This document shows, piece after piece, positions 17,665 through 26,253 of a stretch of 64,000 nt of DNA. Positions within the stretch are counted from its first letter, which is position 1. Every line of letters begins with the position of its first letter. The DNA is from Streptosporangium brasiliense (GTDB taxonomy: Bacteria; Actinomycetota; Actinomycetes; Streptosporangiales; Streptosporangiaceae): assembly GCF_030811595.1 (NCBI RefSeq), contig NZ_JAUSRB010000001.1, positions 434,001-498,000 on the forward strand. Direction: 5' to 3'. The notes beneath the pieces are model-generated. The model saw nothing but the letters and a program-made list of their open reading frames with translations, searched no databases and had not been told where the DNA came from. The position numbers were made by a program, and so were the translations under genes.

Positions 17665-18786
17665 GTGAAACCGCACGCCCTCGCCCCGCTACTGCTCACT
17701 CTGCCGCTGCTGCTGGCCTCGGCACCCACACCGGCCGCCGCCCAGCACACCGCATCCGCCCCGCCCACCCGCCGGCAGGCGGTCCAGGCCGCCCTGGAGG
17801 CGATCGTCACCGCCGGAGCCCCCGGCGCCCTGGCCGAGACCCGCGACGAGAACGGCCGCTGGAGCGGCACCGCCGGCACCGGCGACACCCGCACCCACGC
17901 CCCCGTCCCGCCCAACGCGCGCTGGCGCATCGGCAGCGTCACCAAAACCTACATCGCCGCACTGATCCTCCAACTCGCCGGCGAGAACAAGCTCGCCCTG
18001 GACGACCCCATCGACCGGCACCTGCCCGGCCTGCTGCCCCACGGCGATCAGATCACCGTCCGGATGCTGCTCAACCACACCAGCGGCATCGCCGACTATG
18101 CCGCCACCTTCGGCAACACCCCGGCCGGACTGCGCCGCCTGGCCATCACCACCTACACCCCCCGGCGACTGATCGCCATCGGCACCGGCCTGCCGCCCAC
18201 CTCCGCCCCCGGCGGCGCCTGGGCCTACTCCAACACCGGCTACACCGCACTCGGCCTGCTGATCGAGAAGATCACCGGCCAGAACCTGACCCGCGCCCTG
18301 CACACTCGCCTGCTCAGCCCGCACATCCTGCCCGCCACCCACCTGCCCACCACCACCCGCGCCATCGCCGGAGCCCACCCCCGCGGCTACATGCGCGATG
18401 AGAACAACCACCTCGAGGACATCACCAGCTTCAACCCCTCCAACGCCTGGGCCGCCGGCGCCGTCATCTCCACCGCCGCCGACGTCAACCGCTTCTTCAC
18501 CCTGCTGCTGCACGGCCGGCTGTTCCCGGCCCGCCTGCTCACCCAGATGAAACAGACCGTCCCGGTCACCCCCGGCTTCACCTACGGCCTGGGCCTGATG
18601 AAACTCACCCTCACCTGCGGCACGACCGTCTGGGGGCACAAGGGCCACATCCCCGGATATGCCACCTACAGCTTCCACACCGACCGCCGCAGCATCACCG
18701 TCGCCGCCACCGCCCTGCCCGCCCCCGACGACGCCGCCGTCGACCAGGCCATGAACCAGGCCCTGAACGCCGAGTTCTGCACCTGA
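17665..18786 (+). CDS. Secreted serine hydrolase, class C beta-lactamase / D-Ala-D-Ala carboxypeptidase type
   Basis: A 373-residue protein with a signal peptide (cleavage near AAAQ, residue 27). The catalytic set is S91-x-x-K94 in GSVTK, Y188-S-N in AWAYSNTGY, and HKG in VWGHKGHIPG near the end. These are the three motifs of the Streptomyces R61 DD-peptidase and class C beta-lactamase fold. It acts outside the membrane on peptidoglycan stems or small esters; beta-lactamase activity cannot be inferred from motifs. GTG 17665 follows AAGGAG. Confidence 0.88.
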   Translation: MKPHALAPLLLTLPLLLASAPTPAAAQHTASAPPTRRQAVQAALEAIVTAGAPGALAETRDENGRWSGTAGTGDTRTHAPVPPNARWRIGSVTKTYIAALILQLAGENKLALDDPIDRHLPGLLPHGDQITVRMLLNHTSGIADYAATFGNTPAGLRRLAITTYTPRRLIAIGTGLPPTSAPGGAWAYSNTGYTALGLLIEKITGQNLTRALHTRLLSPHILPATHLPTTTRAIAGAHPRGYMRDENNHLEDITSFNPSNAWAAGAVISTAADVNRFFTLLLHGRLFPARLLTQMKQTVPVTPGFTYGLGLMKLTLTCGTTVWGHKGHIPGYATYSFHTDRRSITVAATALPAPDDAAVDQAMNQALNAEFCT

Positions 18787-18838
18787 GAACAGACCACCAT
18801 GCCGGCGCCGGCCCTCCGCCGGAGGTGATTCTGCAGCG

Positions 18839-20251
18839 ATGCCAGTAGTACTACTATTGATTTCCGTGGCGGACAGTAGCACTTCTGCGGAGTTGGTCGA
18901 GAGCCTCCGGCCCCTGCTGGCCCGTATGGCGCCCGGCGACCGGTTGCCGAGCAGCCGAGAGCTGATCGAGCGCTTCCGGGTCGGGCCCGGCACGGTGTCC
19001 CGTGCGATCGCCGTGCTGATCGCCGAGGGCACCGTGGTCACCCGCCCGGGAATCGGCACGTTCGTCGCCCCTCGCCCGGCCCGTCCGGCCGCGACGCCGG
19101 GTGACACGTCGTGGCAGGAGATCACGCTGGCCGGCCGGGAGTACGACCCGGGCAACGCCGTCGAGGCGGCCCACCCTCCGCTGGAGGGAGGGATCGCGAT
19201 GTCCGGCGGCTACCTTCACGAGACGCTGCAGCCGACGCGGGCGCTGGCGGCCGCCCTCGCCCGCGCGGCGCGCCGCCCGGACGCCTGGCACCGCGCGCCG
19301 ACAGCGGGCCTGGAACCACTGCGCGCCATCTTCGCCCGAGCGGTGGGCGGCGCCGTGACCGCGCAGGACGTGCTGATCACCGGTGGCGGCCAGGGCGCGC
19401 TGTCCATGCTGTTCCGCGCCGTCGCGGCACCGGGGAGCCCGGTGCTGATGGAGTCGCCCACCTACCCGGGGGCCCTGGCCGCCGCCCGGGCCGCGGGGCT
19501 GCGCCCGATCCCCGTCCCCATGGACGACGACGGCGTCCGTCCCGACCTGCTGGCGAGCGCCTTCGACATGACCGGAGCCTCCCTTCTGTACTGCCAGCCC
19601 ACCTTCCACAACCCCACGGGGACGGTGCTGGCCCCCGACAGGCGCCGCCGGATCGTCGAGGTCGCGCGGGCCGCGGGCGCCTTCCTCATCGAGGACGACT
19701 TCGCCAGGCACCTCGGCCACGGACGCCCCCCGCTCGCCCCGCTGGTCGCCGACGACCCCGACGGGACCGTCGTCCACCTGACCTCCCTGACCAAGCCCGC
19801 CTCTCCCAGCCTGCGCATCGGCGCCGTCATCGCCCGCGGCCCGGTGACGCGGCGGCTGCTCGGCATGCGCTACGTCGACGACTTCTTCGTCGCCCGGCCG
19901 CTGCAGGAGGCGGCGATCGAGTTGCTCAGCACGCCTGCGTGGGATCGCCACCTCCAGGCTCTGGCCGGCGCGCTGCGCGAACGGTGCGCCGCCCTCGCCG
20001 GCGCCCTGGCCCGCCAGGTCCCCGATTGGACGCTCACCCGAGTGCCGGAGGGCGGGCTCCACCTGTGGGTCCGGCTGCCGTCCGGCCGGCAGGCCGTCGC
20101 TGTGGCCGACGCCGCCCAGGCCCGCGGCGTCTTCGTCAACCCCGGCAACCGCTACTTCCCCGCCGAGCCCCCCGACGCCTACCTCCGGCTGAGCTTCGCG
20201 GCGGCCGCGAACATCGCCGAGCTGGTCGAGGGCGCGAGCCGGCTCGGCTGA
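18839..20251 (+). CDS. MocR-type regulator: GntR winged helix fused to PLP aminotransferase fold
   Basis: A 470-residue protein. Residues 20-85 form a GntR-type DNA-binding domain (DRLPSSRELIERFRVGPGTV). The remainder is a fold-type I aminotransferase domain with the cofactor lysine in HLTSLTKPASPSLRIG and the NPTGTV motif. MocR proteins sense amino acids or vitamin B6 forms. No ribosome site is ideal: ATG 18839 has GGAGGTGA 13 bases upstream, and GTG 18866 removes nine residues. The palindrome at 18844-18855 overlaps the first start, which hints that the later start or a leaderless mRNA may be used. Confidence 0.85.
   Translation: MPVVLLLISVADSSTSAELVESLRPLLARMAPGDRLPSSRELIERFRVGPGTVSRAIAVLIAEGTVVTRPGIGTFVAPRPARPAATPGDTSWQEITLAGREYDPGNAVEAAHPPLEGGIAMSGGYLHETLQPTRALAAALARAARRPDAWHRAPTAGLEPLRAIFARAVGGAVTAQDVLITGGGQGALSMLFRAVAAPGSPVLMESPTYPGALAAARAAGLRPIPVPMDDDGVRPDLLASAFDMTGASLLYCQPTFHNPTGTVLAPDRRRRIVEVARAAGAFLIEDDFARHLGHGRPPLAPLVADDPDGTVVHLTSLTKPASPSLRIGAVIARGPVTRRLLGMRYVDDFFVARPLQEAAIELLSTPAWDRHLQALAGALRERCAALAGALARQVPDWTLTRVPEGGLHLWVRLPSGRQAVAVADAAQARGVFVNPGNRYFPAEPPDAYLRLSFAAAANIAELVEGASRLG
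18844..18855. promoter_or_regulatory. Perfect palindrome AGTAGTACTACT
   Basis: A 12-bp perfect palindrome at the 5' end of the MocR gene, just upstream of the alternative GTG start at 18866. It is a candidate autoregulatory operator. Confidence 0.45.
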
Positions 20252-20323
20252 GACGGCTTCCCCGACACGTTGTCGACCGGCGGCCCGGCAGGGCCCGGTT
20301 CAGGGCCCCGCTCGAGAGCGTCG

Positions 20324-21307
20324 TCACGACAGCCGCACCGAGACATTGCCCCGGTAGGACCCCTGGAGCAGGGACAGGAACGCCTGCGGCACGTCCTCGA
20401 TCCCGCCCTTGACGACCGTCTGCGGGTAGACGAAGCGGCCCTCGCCCAGCCAGGTGCTGAAGTGTTCCCGCCAGGCGGCGATCTGGTCGGGGGTGTGGTA
20501 GCAGGAGAACGGCAGCAGCTCGACGCCCAGGGCCTGGGCCGCGGCGTGATCGGGCTTGGGGAAGCGCTCCGCCGCACCGCCGAGCTGGCTGGACAGCGAG
20601 CCGCACAGCGCGAAGCGGGCGCCGGGCCTGGCCGTCTGCAGCGCGGCCTGATACTGCTCGCCGCCCACGACGTCGAAGAACACCGAAATGCCCTCGGGCG
20701 CGAGCTCTCGGAGCCGGTCGGCCACCGAGCCGTCGCGGTAGTCGAAGGCGGCGTCGTAGCCGAGCTCGTTCACCAGATAGTCGACCTTGGCCGGGCTGCC
20801 GGCGCTGCCGATCACCCGCGCCGCGCCCAGGCACTTGGCGATCTGCCCGGCCAGCGAGCCGACCCCGCCCGCCGCGCCGGAGACGAACACCACGTCGCCC
20901 TCGCCGACGCCCGCCACGTCGGCCATCCCGTAGTAGGCCGTGGGCCCCTGACCGAGGTAGTAGCCGGGGTCCACGACGGGATCAAGCTTGGTGTACTGGA
21001 TGGCCGGGCCCGCCGAGTACTCGCTCCAGCCGGTCATCGACTGGACCAGGTCACCGACCGCGAGCTCGGGGCTGTCGGACCGGACGACGGTGCCGATGGC
21101 GGCCACGCCCACCCGCCGGCCCGGCTGCCAGGCCGGTACCGGGATGGTGCAGTCGGCGCGCATCAGCTCCAGGTAGGTCGCGGCGAGCCCGATCCGGTCA
21201 GTCCGCACCACAACCTCGCCCTCCACCTCGGTCGTGGTGACAGTGAAGTGGTCGAGCGTGGGGGTGCCGACGACCTGTGCGGTCAGCTGGATCTCGCGGG
21301 TGATCAT
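20324..21307 (-). CDS. NADP-dependent oxidoreductase, medium-chain (CurA/PTGR-like)
   Basis: A 327-residue zinc-independent medium-chain reductase. The NADPH-binding loop is SGAAGGVGSLAGQIAKCLGA, and GYYLGQGPTAYYGMADV is typical of the alkenal/one-reductase branch that reduces alpha,beta-unsaturated ketones or aldehydes. Divergent from a WYL-domain regulator, with a perfect inverted repeat between them, suggesting direct regulation. Substrate unknown. Confidence 0.87.
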   Translation of the reverse strand: MITREIQLTAQVVGTPTLDHFTVTTTEVEGEVVVRTDRIGLAATYLELMRADCTIPVPAWQPGRRVGVAAIGTVVRSDSPELAVGDLVQSMTGWSEYSAGPAIQYTKLDPVVDPGYYLGQGPTAYYGMADVAGVGEGDVVFVSGAAGGVGSLAGQIAKCLGAARVIGSAGSPAKVDYLVNELGYDAAFDYRDGSVADRLRELAPEGISVFFDVVGGEQYQAALQTARPGARFALCGSLSSQLGGAAERFPKPDHAAAQALGVELLPFSCYHTPDQIAAWREHFSTWLGEGRFVYPQTVVKGGIEDVPQAFLSLLQGSYRGNVSVRLS

Positions 21308-21355
21308 CTCTTGGTCCTTATGTCGGTGCGGCCTTCGAAATCGACTCTAGAGAGG

Positions 21356-21380
21356 CTTCCGGTCACTTTTTGACCGGAAG
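21356..21380. promoter_or_regulatory. Perfect 10-bp inverted repeat in a divergent promoter
   Basis: CTTCCGGTCA (21356-21365) and TGACCGGAAG (21371-21380) flank CTTTT. It lies 49 bp from the oxidoreductase start and 19 bp from the regulator start. It is the likely operator of the WYL regulator. Confidence 0.75.
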
Positions 21381-21398
21381 TCGGGCGAGGATGGTGGT

Positions 21399-22370
21399 AT
21401 GGCGAACACCAGCTCACGGACTCTCACGCTGCTCTCGCTGCTGCAGACCCACCGCCACTGGCCCGGCATGGAACTGGCCGAGCGGCTCGGGGTGTCCGAG
21501 CGGACCCTGCGCCGCGACGTTGACCGGCTGCGCGAGCTCGGCTACCCGGTCAGCGCGGCCCGCGGCACCGACGGCGGCTACCAGCTCGCGCCCGGTGCGG
21601 TCCTGCCGCCGCTGCTGCTGGATGACGAGGAGGCGGTGGCCCTCGCGGTGGGCATCGGTGACGTGGCGCAGAGCGGGATCGCCGGGATGCAGGAGGCGTC
21701 GCTGCGCGCACTCACCAAGGTGGTTCAGGTCCTGCCGCCCAGGCTGCGGGCCAGGGTGGACGCCCTGCGGGAGATGACCCTCTCCGTCGCCGCATCCGGG
21801 CCGGTCGTCGCCGCGGGAGTGCTCACCGCGGTCGCCCAGGCCTGCCGGGACCAGGAGCGGCTGCGCTTCGGCTACACCGCCAGACGCTCCGCCCCCACCG
21901 AGCGCGAGGTCGAGCCGCACCGCGTCGTCGCCCTCGGCGGACGATGGTACCTGGTCGCCTACGACCTGGCCCGGCACGACTGGCGCAGCTTCCGCCTCGA
22001 CAGGCTGACCGAGCCGGCCGCGACCGGCACGCGCTTCCGACCGCGTCCGCTCCCGGCCGAGGACGCCGCGGCCTTCGTCCAGGAAGCCGGCGGGGCGCCG
22101 GCGCCGTACACGGTCCAGGCGCTCGTCCACGCCCCCGCGGCCCGGGTACGGCAGGCGGTCGGTCAGTGGGGCACGATCGAACCGCTCGACCACGGCACCT
22201 GCCGGATCACCATGACCTCGACCTCTCTCGATTGGCCGACCCAGGCGCTGGGCAATGTGGGCGCCGAGTTCGAGGTGCTGGGGCCGCCGGAGTTCGCCGC
22301 GCACGTCCAGGAGTGGGGCGCACGCTTCATCCGGGCCACCAGCGCACCCGACAGACCGTCCCCGCCATAG
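21399..22370 (+). CDS. YafY-type transcriptional regulator (HTH-11, WYL and WCX domains)
   Basis: A 323-residue regulator. An N-terminal winged helix (MELAERLGVSERTLRRDVDR) is followed by a WYL domain with the characteristic RVVALGGRWYLVAYDLARHD and a C-terminal WCX extension. WYL proteins bind small ligands or nucleic acids and often control the gene opposite. Here that is the oxidoreductase, and the inverted repeat between them supports this. Confidence 0.9.
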   Translation: MANTSSRTLTLLSLLQTHRHWPGMELAERLGVSERTLRRDVDRLRELGYPVSAARGTDGGYQLAPGAVLPPLLLDDEEAVALAVGIGDVAQSGIAGMQEASLRALTKVVQVLPPRLRARVDALREMTLSVAASGPVVAAGVLTAVAQACRDQERLRFGYTARRSAPTEREVEPHRVVALGGRWYLVAYDLARHDWRSFRLDRLTEPAATGTRFRPRPLPAEDAAAFVQEAGGAPAPYTVQALVHAPAARVRQAVGQWGTIEPLDHGTCRITMTSTSLDWPTQALGNVGAEFEVLGPPEFAAHVQEWGARFIRATSAPDRPSPP

Positions 22371-22607
22371 CCGGATCGCGACGGTGGCGCGGCGTCCGGG
22401 TACAACGCCACGCTGGTCCACCGGCGCGCTGTCGTGCCGTTGGGCAGGGGTCCCGGTGGTAACGGCGCACGACATCCAGGTGGAGAAGATTCATCAGGGC
22501 GCACCCAGGACGACCTGCCCGCGCTGCACGGCAGGCGGCCGGGCCTGCCCGGTGGGGGCTGCGCCTTCCGGCCGGTCGTGTCAACGCTCACCGCCGGTAT
22601 CTCCCTG

Positions 22608-23825
22608 TCACACCTTCTCCATGGCCGCGGCCCTGCGGCGCTCGGCGAACTCCAGGCCCTCGGCCCACGAGGCACCGCGCATGATGAGCCCGCGGTACTT
22701 CATGATCTGAGCCTGACCGTTCATCGTCAGAGTCCCGGCCAGGCGACCGCCTTCTCGATAGAGAGCGACGAAGTGGTTCCCGCCGGGGTCTCCGTCGATC
22801 ACGCGGATCTCATCGGTGGCCGGGACCCCGACGAACTGGATGCGCGAGCCGTACCAATCCGACCAGAAATACGGCACCGTGGAGTACGGCTTGGCGTTGC
22901 CGGGGTCGAGTGCGTTGCGCGCTGCGACGGCCCCCTGCTCGGCCGCGCTGGTCCAGTGCTCCAGCCGCATGTGCCGATCGAACGCCGGATTGCGCCAGCG
23001 GGCGACGTCCCCGGCGGCGTACACCCCTGGAGCTCCGGTGCACAGGGTCTCGTCGCAGACGACACCGTTGTCCAGGGACAGCCCCGACCCGGCGAGCCAG
23101 TCGACGGCGGGCACCGCGCCGATGCCGGCCACCACCAGGTCGGCCGGCAGCACGGTCCCGTCGGTGAGCCGGACCCGCTCGACCCTCCTCTCGCCCTCGA
23201 CGGCTGCCACACCGGCCCCGCATCGCAGATCCGTGCCGTTGCGTGTGTGCAGGACGGCGCAGGCCGTTCCCATGGTCTCGCCGACCGCGCGCGCCAGCGG
23301 GGTGGGCAGCGCCTCGACGATCGTCACCTCCAGGCCGCGCTCGCGGGCGGCGGAGGCGACCTCGGAGCCGATGAATCCGGCGCCGACGACGACCGTGCGG
23401 GCACCGGCGTCCAGCGCCCGCCGTACGGCGATCGCGTCGTCGCGGGTGCGCAGGGTGTGGACCCCGTCCAGCCCCTCGGTGCCCGGCAGGGTCCGGGCCG
23501 TGGCACCGGTCGCGATGACCAGGGCGTCGTAGCCGTACTCGCGATCCCCGGCCCGGACGGTCCGGGCAGCGGTGTCCAGTGCGGTCGCCGCCGTGCCGAG
23601 CGCCAGTTCGGTACCCAGTCCGTCGCGGAGCACGTCTTCGGAACGGAAGGGGGGCAGCCCGGCCCCGCCCAGGAACTCCTTGGACAGCGGCGGCCGGTCG
23701 TAGGGCAGGTGGGGTTCGGCACCGATGAGGGTGATGGAGCCGTCGAAGCCGCTCCTGCGGGCCGCCTCGACCGCCCGCAGGCCCGCCAGGGAGGCTCCGG
23801 CGACCACCAGCCGCCGCTCGGTCAT
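22608..23825 (-). CDS. NAD(P)H-ferredoxin reductase (rhodocoxin/putidaredoxin reductase type)
   Basis: A 405-residue FAD enzyme with two dinucleotide folds: VVAGASLAGLRAVEAARRSG at the start and VVVGAGFIGSEVA near residue 150, plus the GVYAAGDVA FAD motif and a C-terminal reductase domain. It passes electrons from NAD(P)H to a ferredoxin that usually serves a cytochrome P450. It overlaps the upstream 3Fe-4S ferredoxin by 4 bp (ATGA). No P450 gene is adjacent, so the electron acceptor is elsewhere or lost. Confidence 0.92.
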   Translation of the reverse strand: MTERRLVVAGASLAGLRAVEAARRSGFDGSITLIGAEPHLPYDRPPLSKEFLGGAGLPPFRSEDVLRDGLGTELALGTAATALDTAARTVRAGDREYGYDALVIATGATARTLPGTEGLDGVHTLRTRDDAIAVRRALDAGARTVVVGAGFIGSEVASAARERGLEVTIVEALPTPLARAVGETMGTACAVLHTRNGTDLRCGAGVAAVEGERRVERVRLTDGTVLPADLVVAGIGAVPAVDWLAGSGLSLDNGVVCDETLCTGAPGVYAAGDVARWRNPAFDRHMRLEHWTSAAEQGAVAARNALDPGNAKPYSTVPYFWSDWYGSRIQFVGVPATDEIRVIDGDPGGNHFVALYREGGRLAGTLTMNGQAQIMKYRGLIMRGASWAEGLEFAERRRAAAMEKV

Positions 23826-24013
23826 GACTTGAGCCGCAGCGCTTCGGTCGGGCAGCCCTCGACCGCCGCCCGCAGCCCGTCGAGGTCCTCCTCCGGCATG
23901 TCCTCCCGCAGCAGGACCAGCTCACCGTCGCCGTCGACCTCGAAGTACTCCGGAGCGAGCGACTCGCAGATGCCCAGGCCGGCGCACCTGGCACGGTCAA
24001 TGGTGATCTTCAT
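23822..24013 (-). CDS. [3Fe-4S] ferredoxin, P450-type
   Basis: A 63-residue ferredoxin. Cluster ligands are C10 and C16 in CAGLGIC and the C-terminal C-P in EGCPTEAL. The x-G-x residue in place of the fourth ligand marks the 3Fe-4S type that serves actinobacterial cytochromes P450. A strong GGAGGA ribosome site precedes the ATG. It forms a two-gene operon with its reductase. Confidence 0.92.
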   Translation of the reverse strand: MKITIDRARCAGLGICESLAPEYFEVDGDGELVLLREDMPEEDLDGLRAAVEGCPTEALRLKS

Positions 24014-24257
24014 TGTTCCTCCTTGGACGGATGCGCCGGCTCTGACGGCCGGACGCGACAGGGTGGCGCTCAGCGATCTCGTCGACGACGAGATCGGCGG
24101 TCTCGGCGCAGGCCGTGGTGCCGCCGTTGGCGTACTCCTCGACCCCGTCCCAGACGTTCCACAGGTCCGCGATCGGGGGCTGGGGGCCGGGTCGAAGCCG
24201 GCGGCGGTTCCGGGGCGGGCGGTCGTTCCGGGACCGTTCCGGGATCGGCCTCCGGGA
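24014..24257. other. Gap upstream of the ferredoxin; possible gene remnant
   Basis: The minus frame directly after the DUF2306 stop stays open through about 24030 and includes DLWNVWDGVEEYANGG and ADLVVDEIAERH. That is more protein-like than its surroundings but has no start or recognisable family. It may be the tail of a deleted gene (P450 operons often begin here) or chance. Confidence 0.25.
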
Positions 24258-24977
24258 TCAGGCCGCGAGCGTGCTGCGGCGGCCGCGGCGGGCCACCTCG
24301 CGCTCCAGGTACCACTCCATGGCCAGCAGCGGGATCGTCCAGCCGAGCCAGCCGGCCAGCCCGGAGGTCGTCCACGCCACCAGGTTGGGGTCGCCGTGGA
24401 AGACGGTGTCCTGCAGCGGGGGCAGGGCGATGATCAGGATCACGGTCCACACCCGGTTGGTGATGATGGAGTAGGTCAGCACGGTGCTGCGCAGCATCCA
24501 GCGCCGGTGGTCGGCGTACCGGCGGGCGCGGGCGGCGCGCCAGCCCGCCCCGGTGAAGGCGAGCCACAGCAGGGCGAGGAGCACGTCGCTGACCGCGAGG
24601 AACAGCCCGAACGGGCTGCCTGCCCCGATGGCCAGGCCGGTCAGGCCGGCCGGCAGCACCCCGGCGAACACGTAGACCCGCCCGGCGCGCCGGTGCCACA
24701 CCGGGTGCCGTCGGCGGAACCACGGCCACACCTGGAAGAACGCGGTGACCATGGCGACCGTGGCGACCAGCACGTGTGCCACGAGCAGCGGGTAGTGCAG
24801 GCCGAACCCCTCTGGCTGCGGCACCCGGGACAGCGACGGGTCCCCGGTCAGGTACGGCGGCAGCGAGAACGCGAGGAATCCGGCCGTGAGCAGGCCGAGC
24901 GGCGCCGTCCAGGGGCGCCGCCACCACGGACGTCGGTGGGCCGGTACCGGCGGAGGGCTGTCGATCGTCGTGTGCAT
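24258..24977 (-). CDS. DUF2306-family membrane protein
   Basis: A 239-residue protein with about six membrane segments and the DUF2306 pattern HRRAGRVYVFAG and ADHRRWMLRSTVLTYSIITNR; the histidines and arginines are the conserved residues of the family. Function is unknown. It is divergent from a TetR regulator, with three operator-like palindromes packed between them, so it is almost certainly the TetR target. Confidence 0.85.
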   Translation of the reverse strand: MHTTIDSPPPVPAHRRPWWRRPWTAPLGLLTAGFLAFSLPPYLTGDPSLSRVPQPEGFGLHYPLLVAHVLVATVAMVTAFFQVWPWFRRRHPVWHRRAGRVYVFAGVLPAGLTGLAIGAGSPFGLFLAVSDVLLALLWLAFTGAGWRAARARRYADHRRWMLRSTVLTYSIITNRVWTVILIIALPPLQDTVFHGDPNLVAWTTSGLAGWLGWTIPLLAMEWYLEREVARRGRRSTLAA

Positions 24978-25007
24978 GACGGCTCCAAGGGGGATGGTCG
25001 AGCAGAT

Positions 25008-25060
25008 GCGTATGCCATACGCTTACTGCGTATCATATACGCAATGCGTAGGCCATACGC
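25008..25060. promoter_or_regulatory. Three consecutive TetR-type operators
   Basis: GCGTATGCCATACGC (25008-25022), GCGTATCATATACGC (25028-25042) and GCGTAGGCCATACGC (25046-25060) are palindromes with 6-bp arms and a 3-bp centre; the third has one mismatch. Centres are 20 and 18 bp apart, about two helical turns. They fill the divergent promoter between the DUF2306 gene and the TetR gene. Confidence 0.85.
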
Positions 25061-25079
25061 AAACTGGTAGGCTCCTGGA

Positions 25080-25820
25080 ATGCCGGACGACATCGAAGAC
25101 GGGCTGCCACACGCGCTGAACGTGCTGTGGGGGCGGACCAAGCCGAAGGGGCGGGGACGCACGCCCGCGCTCAGCCTGGAGCGGATCGTGGCGGCGGCCG
25201 TCGCCCTCGCCGACGAGGAGGGCCTGGCCGCGCTGTCCATGGCCCGGCTCGCCGACCGGCTCGGCTGCGCGCCCATGTCGCTGTACCGGCACGTGGCCGG
25301 CAAGGACGACCTGCAGCTGTTCATGCTGGCCGCCGCGCCCGGCCCGCCGCCGGAGTTCGGCACGGCGCCGGCCGACTGGCGCGGCTCACTCACCCGGTGG
25401 GCCGTCGAGCTGTTCGGCGTCTACCTACGGCATCCATGGATCGTCCAGCTGGTGAACTCCCCGCCGATGGACCCCGGCCAGCTCGCCTGGCTGGACGCCG
25501 CGCTGCGCGCCCTCGACGGCACGCCGCTGGACCCGCGGGCCCGGCTCTCAATCGTCATGCTGACGGTGCACTACGTACGCGGCGCGGCCCAGCTCCTGAC
25601 GTCCATGACCGCCGAACCGGAGGAAAAGGCCGACGAGACGTACGCCGCCCTGCTCACCGAGCTCGCCGACCCCGGCCGGTTCCCGGCGCTGGCCCGCGCC
25701 GTCGAGGCCGGGGTGTTCGCCCCCCGCCCAGGGGCCGGCCCGGACGACGACTTCCGCGCCGGCCTGGACCACCTGCTCGACGGGGTGGGGGTGGCGATCG
25801 AACGCGCCGCCCGGGCCTGA
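25080..25820 (+). CDS. TetR-family regulator with TetR_C_1-type ligand domain
   Basis: A 246-residue regulator. A short N-terminal tail ending in LWGRTKPKGRG precedes the helix-turn-helix (LADRLGCAPMSLYRHVAGKD), a layout typical of the drug/metabolite-sensing TetR_C branch. It lacks a clear ribosome site at ATG 25080, so the mRNA may be leaderless. The three palindromes just upstream suggest tight autorepression and control of the DUF2306 membrane protein. Confidence 0.9.
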   Translation: MPDDIEDGLPHALNVLWGRTKPKGRGRTPALSLERIVAAAVALADEEGLAALSMARLADRLGCAPMSLYRHVAGKDDLQLFMLAAAPGPPPEFGTAPADWRGSLTRWAVELFGVYLRHPWIVQLVNSPPMDPGQLAWLDAALRALDGTPLDPRARLSIVMLTVHYVRGAAQLLTSMTAEPEEKADETYAALLTELADPGRFPALARAVEAGVFAPRPGAGPDDDFRAGLDHLLDGVGVAIERAARA

Positions 25821-26253
25821 GCCGGGTCAGCCGGCGGCCGGCTCGGGGCAGTGAGACCGAGCCGTGCGAGCGGCGCGGCAGGCCGACGTCGGCCGGCGCC
25901 GCTCCGAACTCCGGTGGCGAGGGCCTGGTCGAGGCCGGCGCGGTTTGCGGCGGGTGGTGCCGGAGAAGCCGATTCCCGATATTGGGTAAGGCCCTTAATT
26001 GGATTGTGTAATGCCCTTAATTAAGGGCGGACTCGGTATCGCCCGCAGTAGGGCGAATGGCGTCCGGTGGGGTGCCGATCTGGCGCGGCGTTTCATTGCA
26101 TGGCGCCGCAGGATTGCAGCGTTCCAAGGCGCTCCAAGCAATTTTCCGGCAATTCTCTTGGAGCTCACCCCTGTGCAATGTGACATGTGGCATCTTATAA
26201 ATCACGGGCGCCCGGCAACGGGGCTGGGCGCCCGATCCCAACGGAGGAATTCG
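25821..26253. other. Gap with an AT-rich promoter region
   Basis: No gene seen. The segment from about 25975 to 26215 is distinctly richer in A/T than its surroundings. It contains a 16-bp palindrome at 26013, an extra half copy GCCCTTAATT at 25991, the motif ATGTGACAT at 26178-26186 and TATAAA-like sequence near 26196. It is most likely the regulatory region of the small secreted protein. Confidence 0.5.
26013..26028. promoter_or_regulatory. Perfect palindrome GCCCTTAATTAAGGGC
   Basis: A 16-bp perfect palindrome with a further half-site at 25991-26000. CCCTTAAT also occurs, in sense orientation, upstream of the M6 protease gene (29305-29312 on the minus strand). Confidence 0.6.

Noticed and set aside
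22434..25070. Very long plus-strand open frame (about 878 codons)
   Set aside because: It runs antisense across the ferredoxin reductase, ferredoxin and DUF2306 genes and is rich in Gly/Ala/Arg/Pro with no domain; it is a GC-shadow frame.
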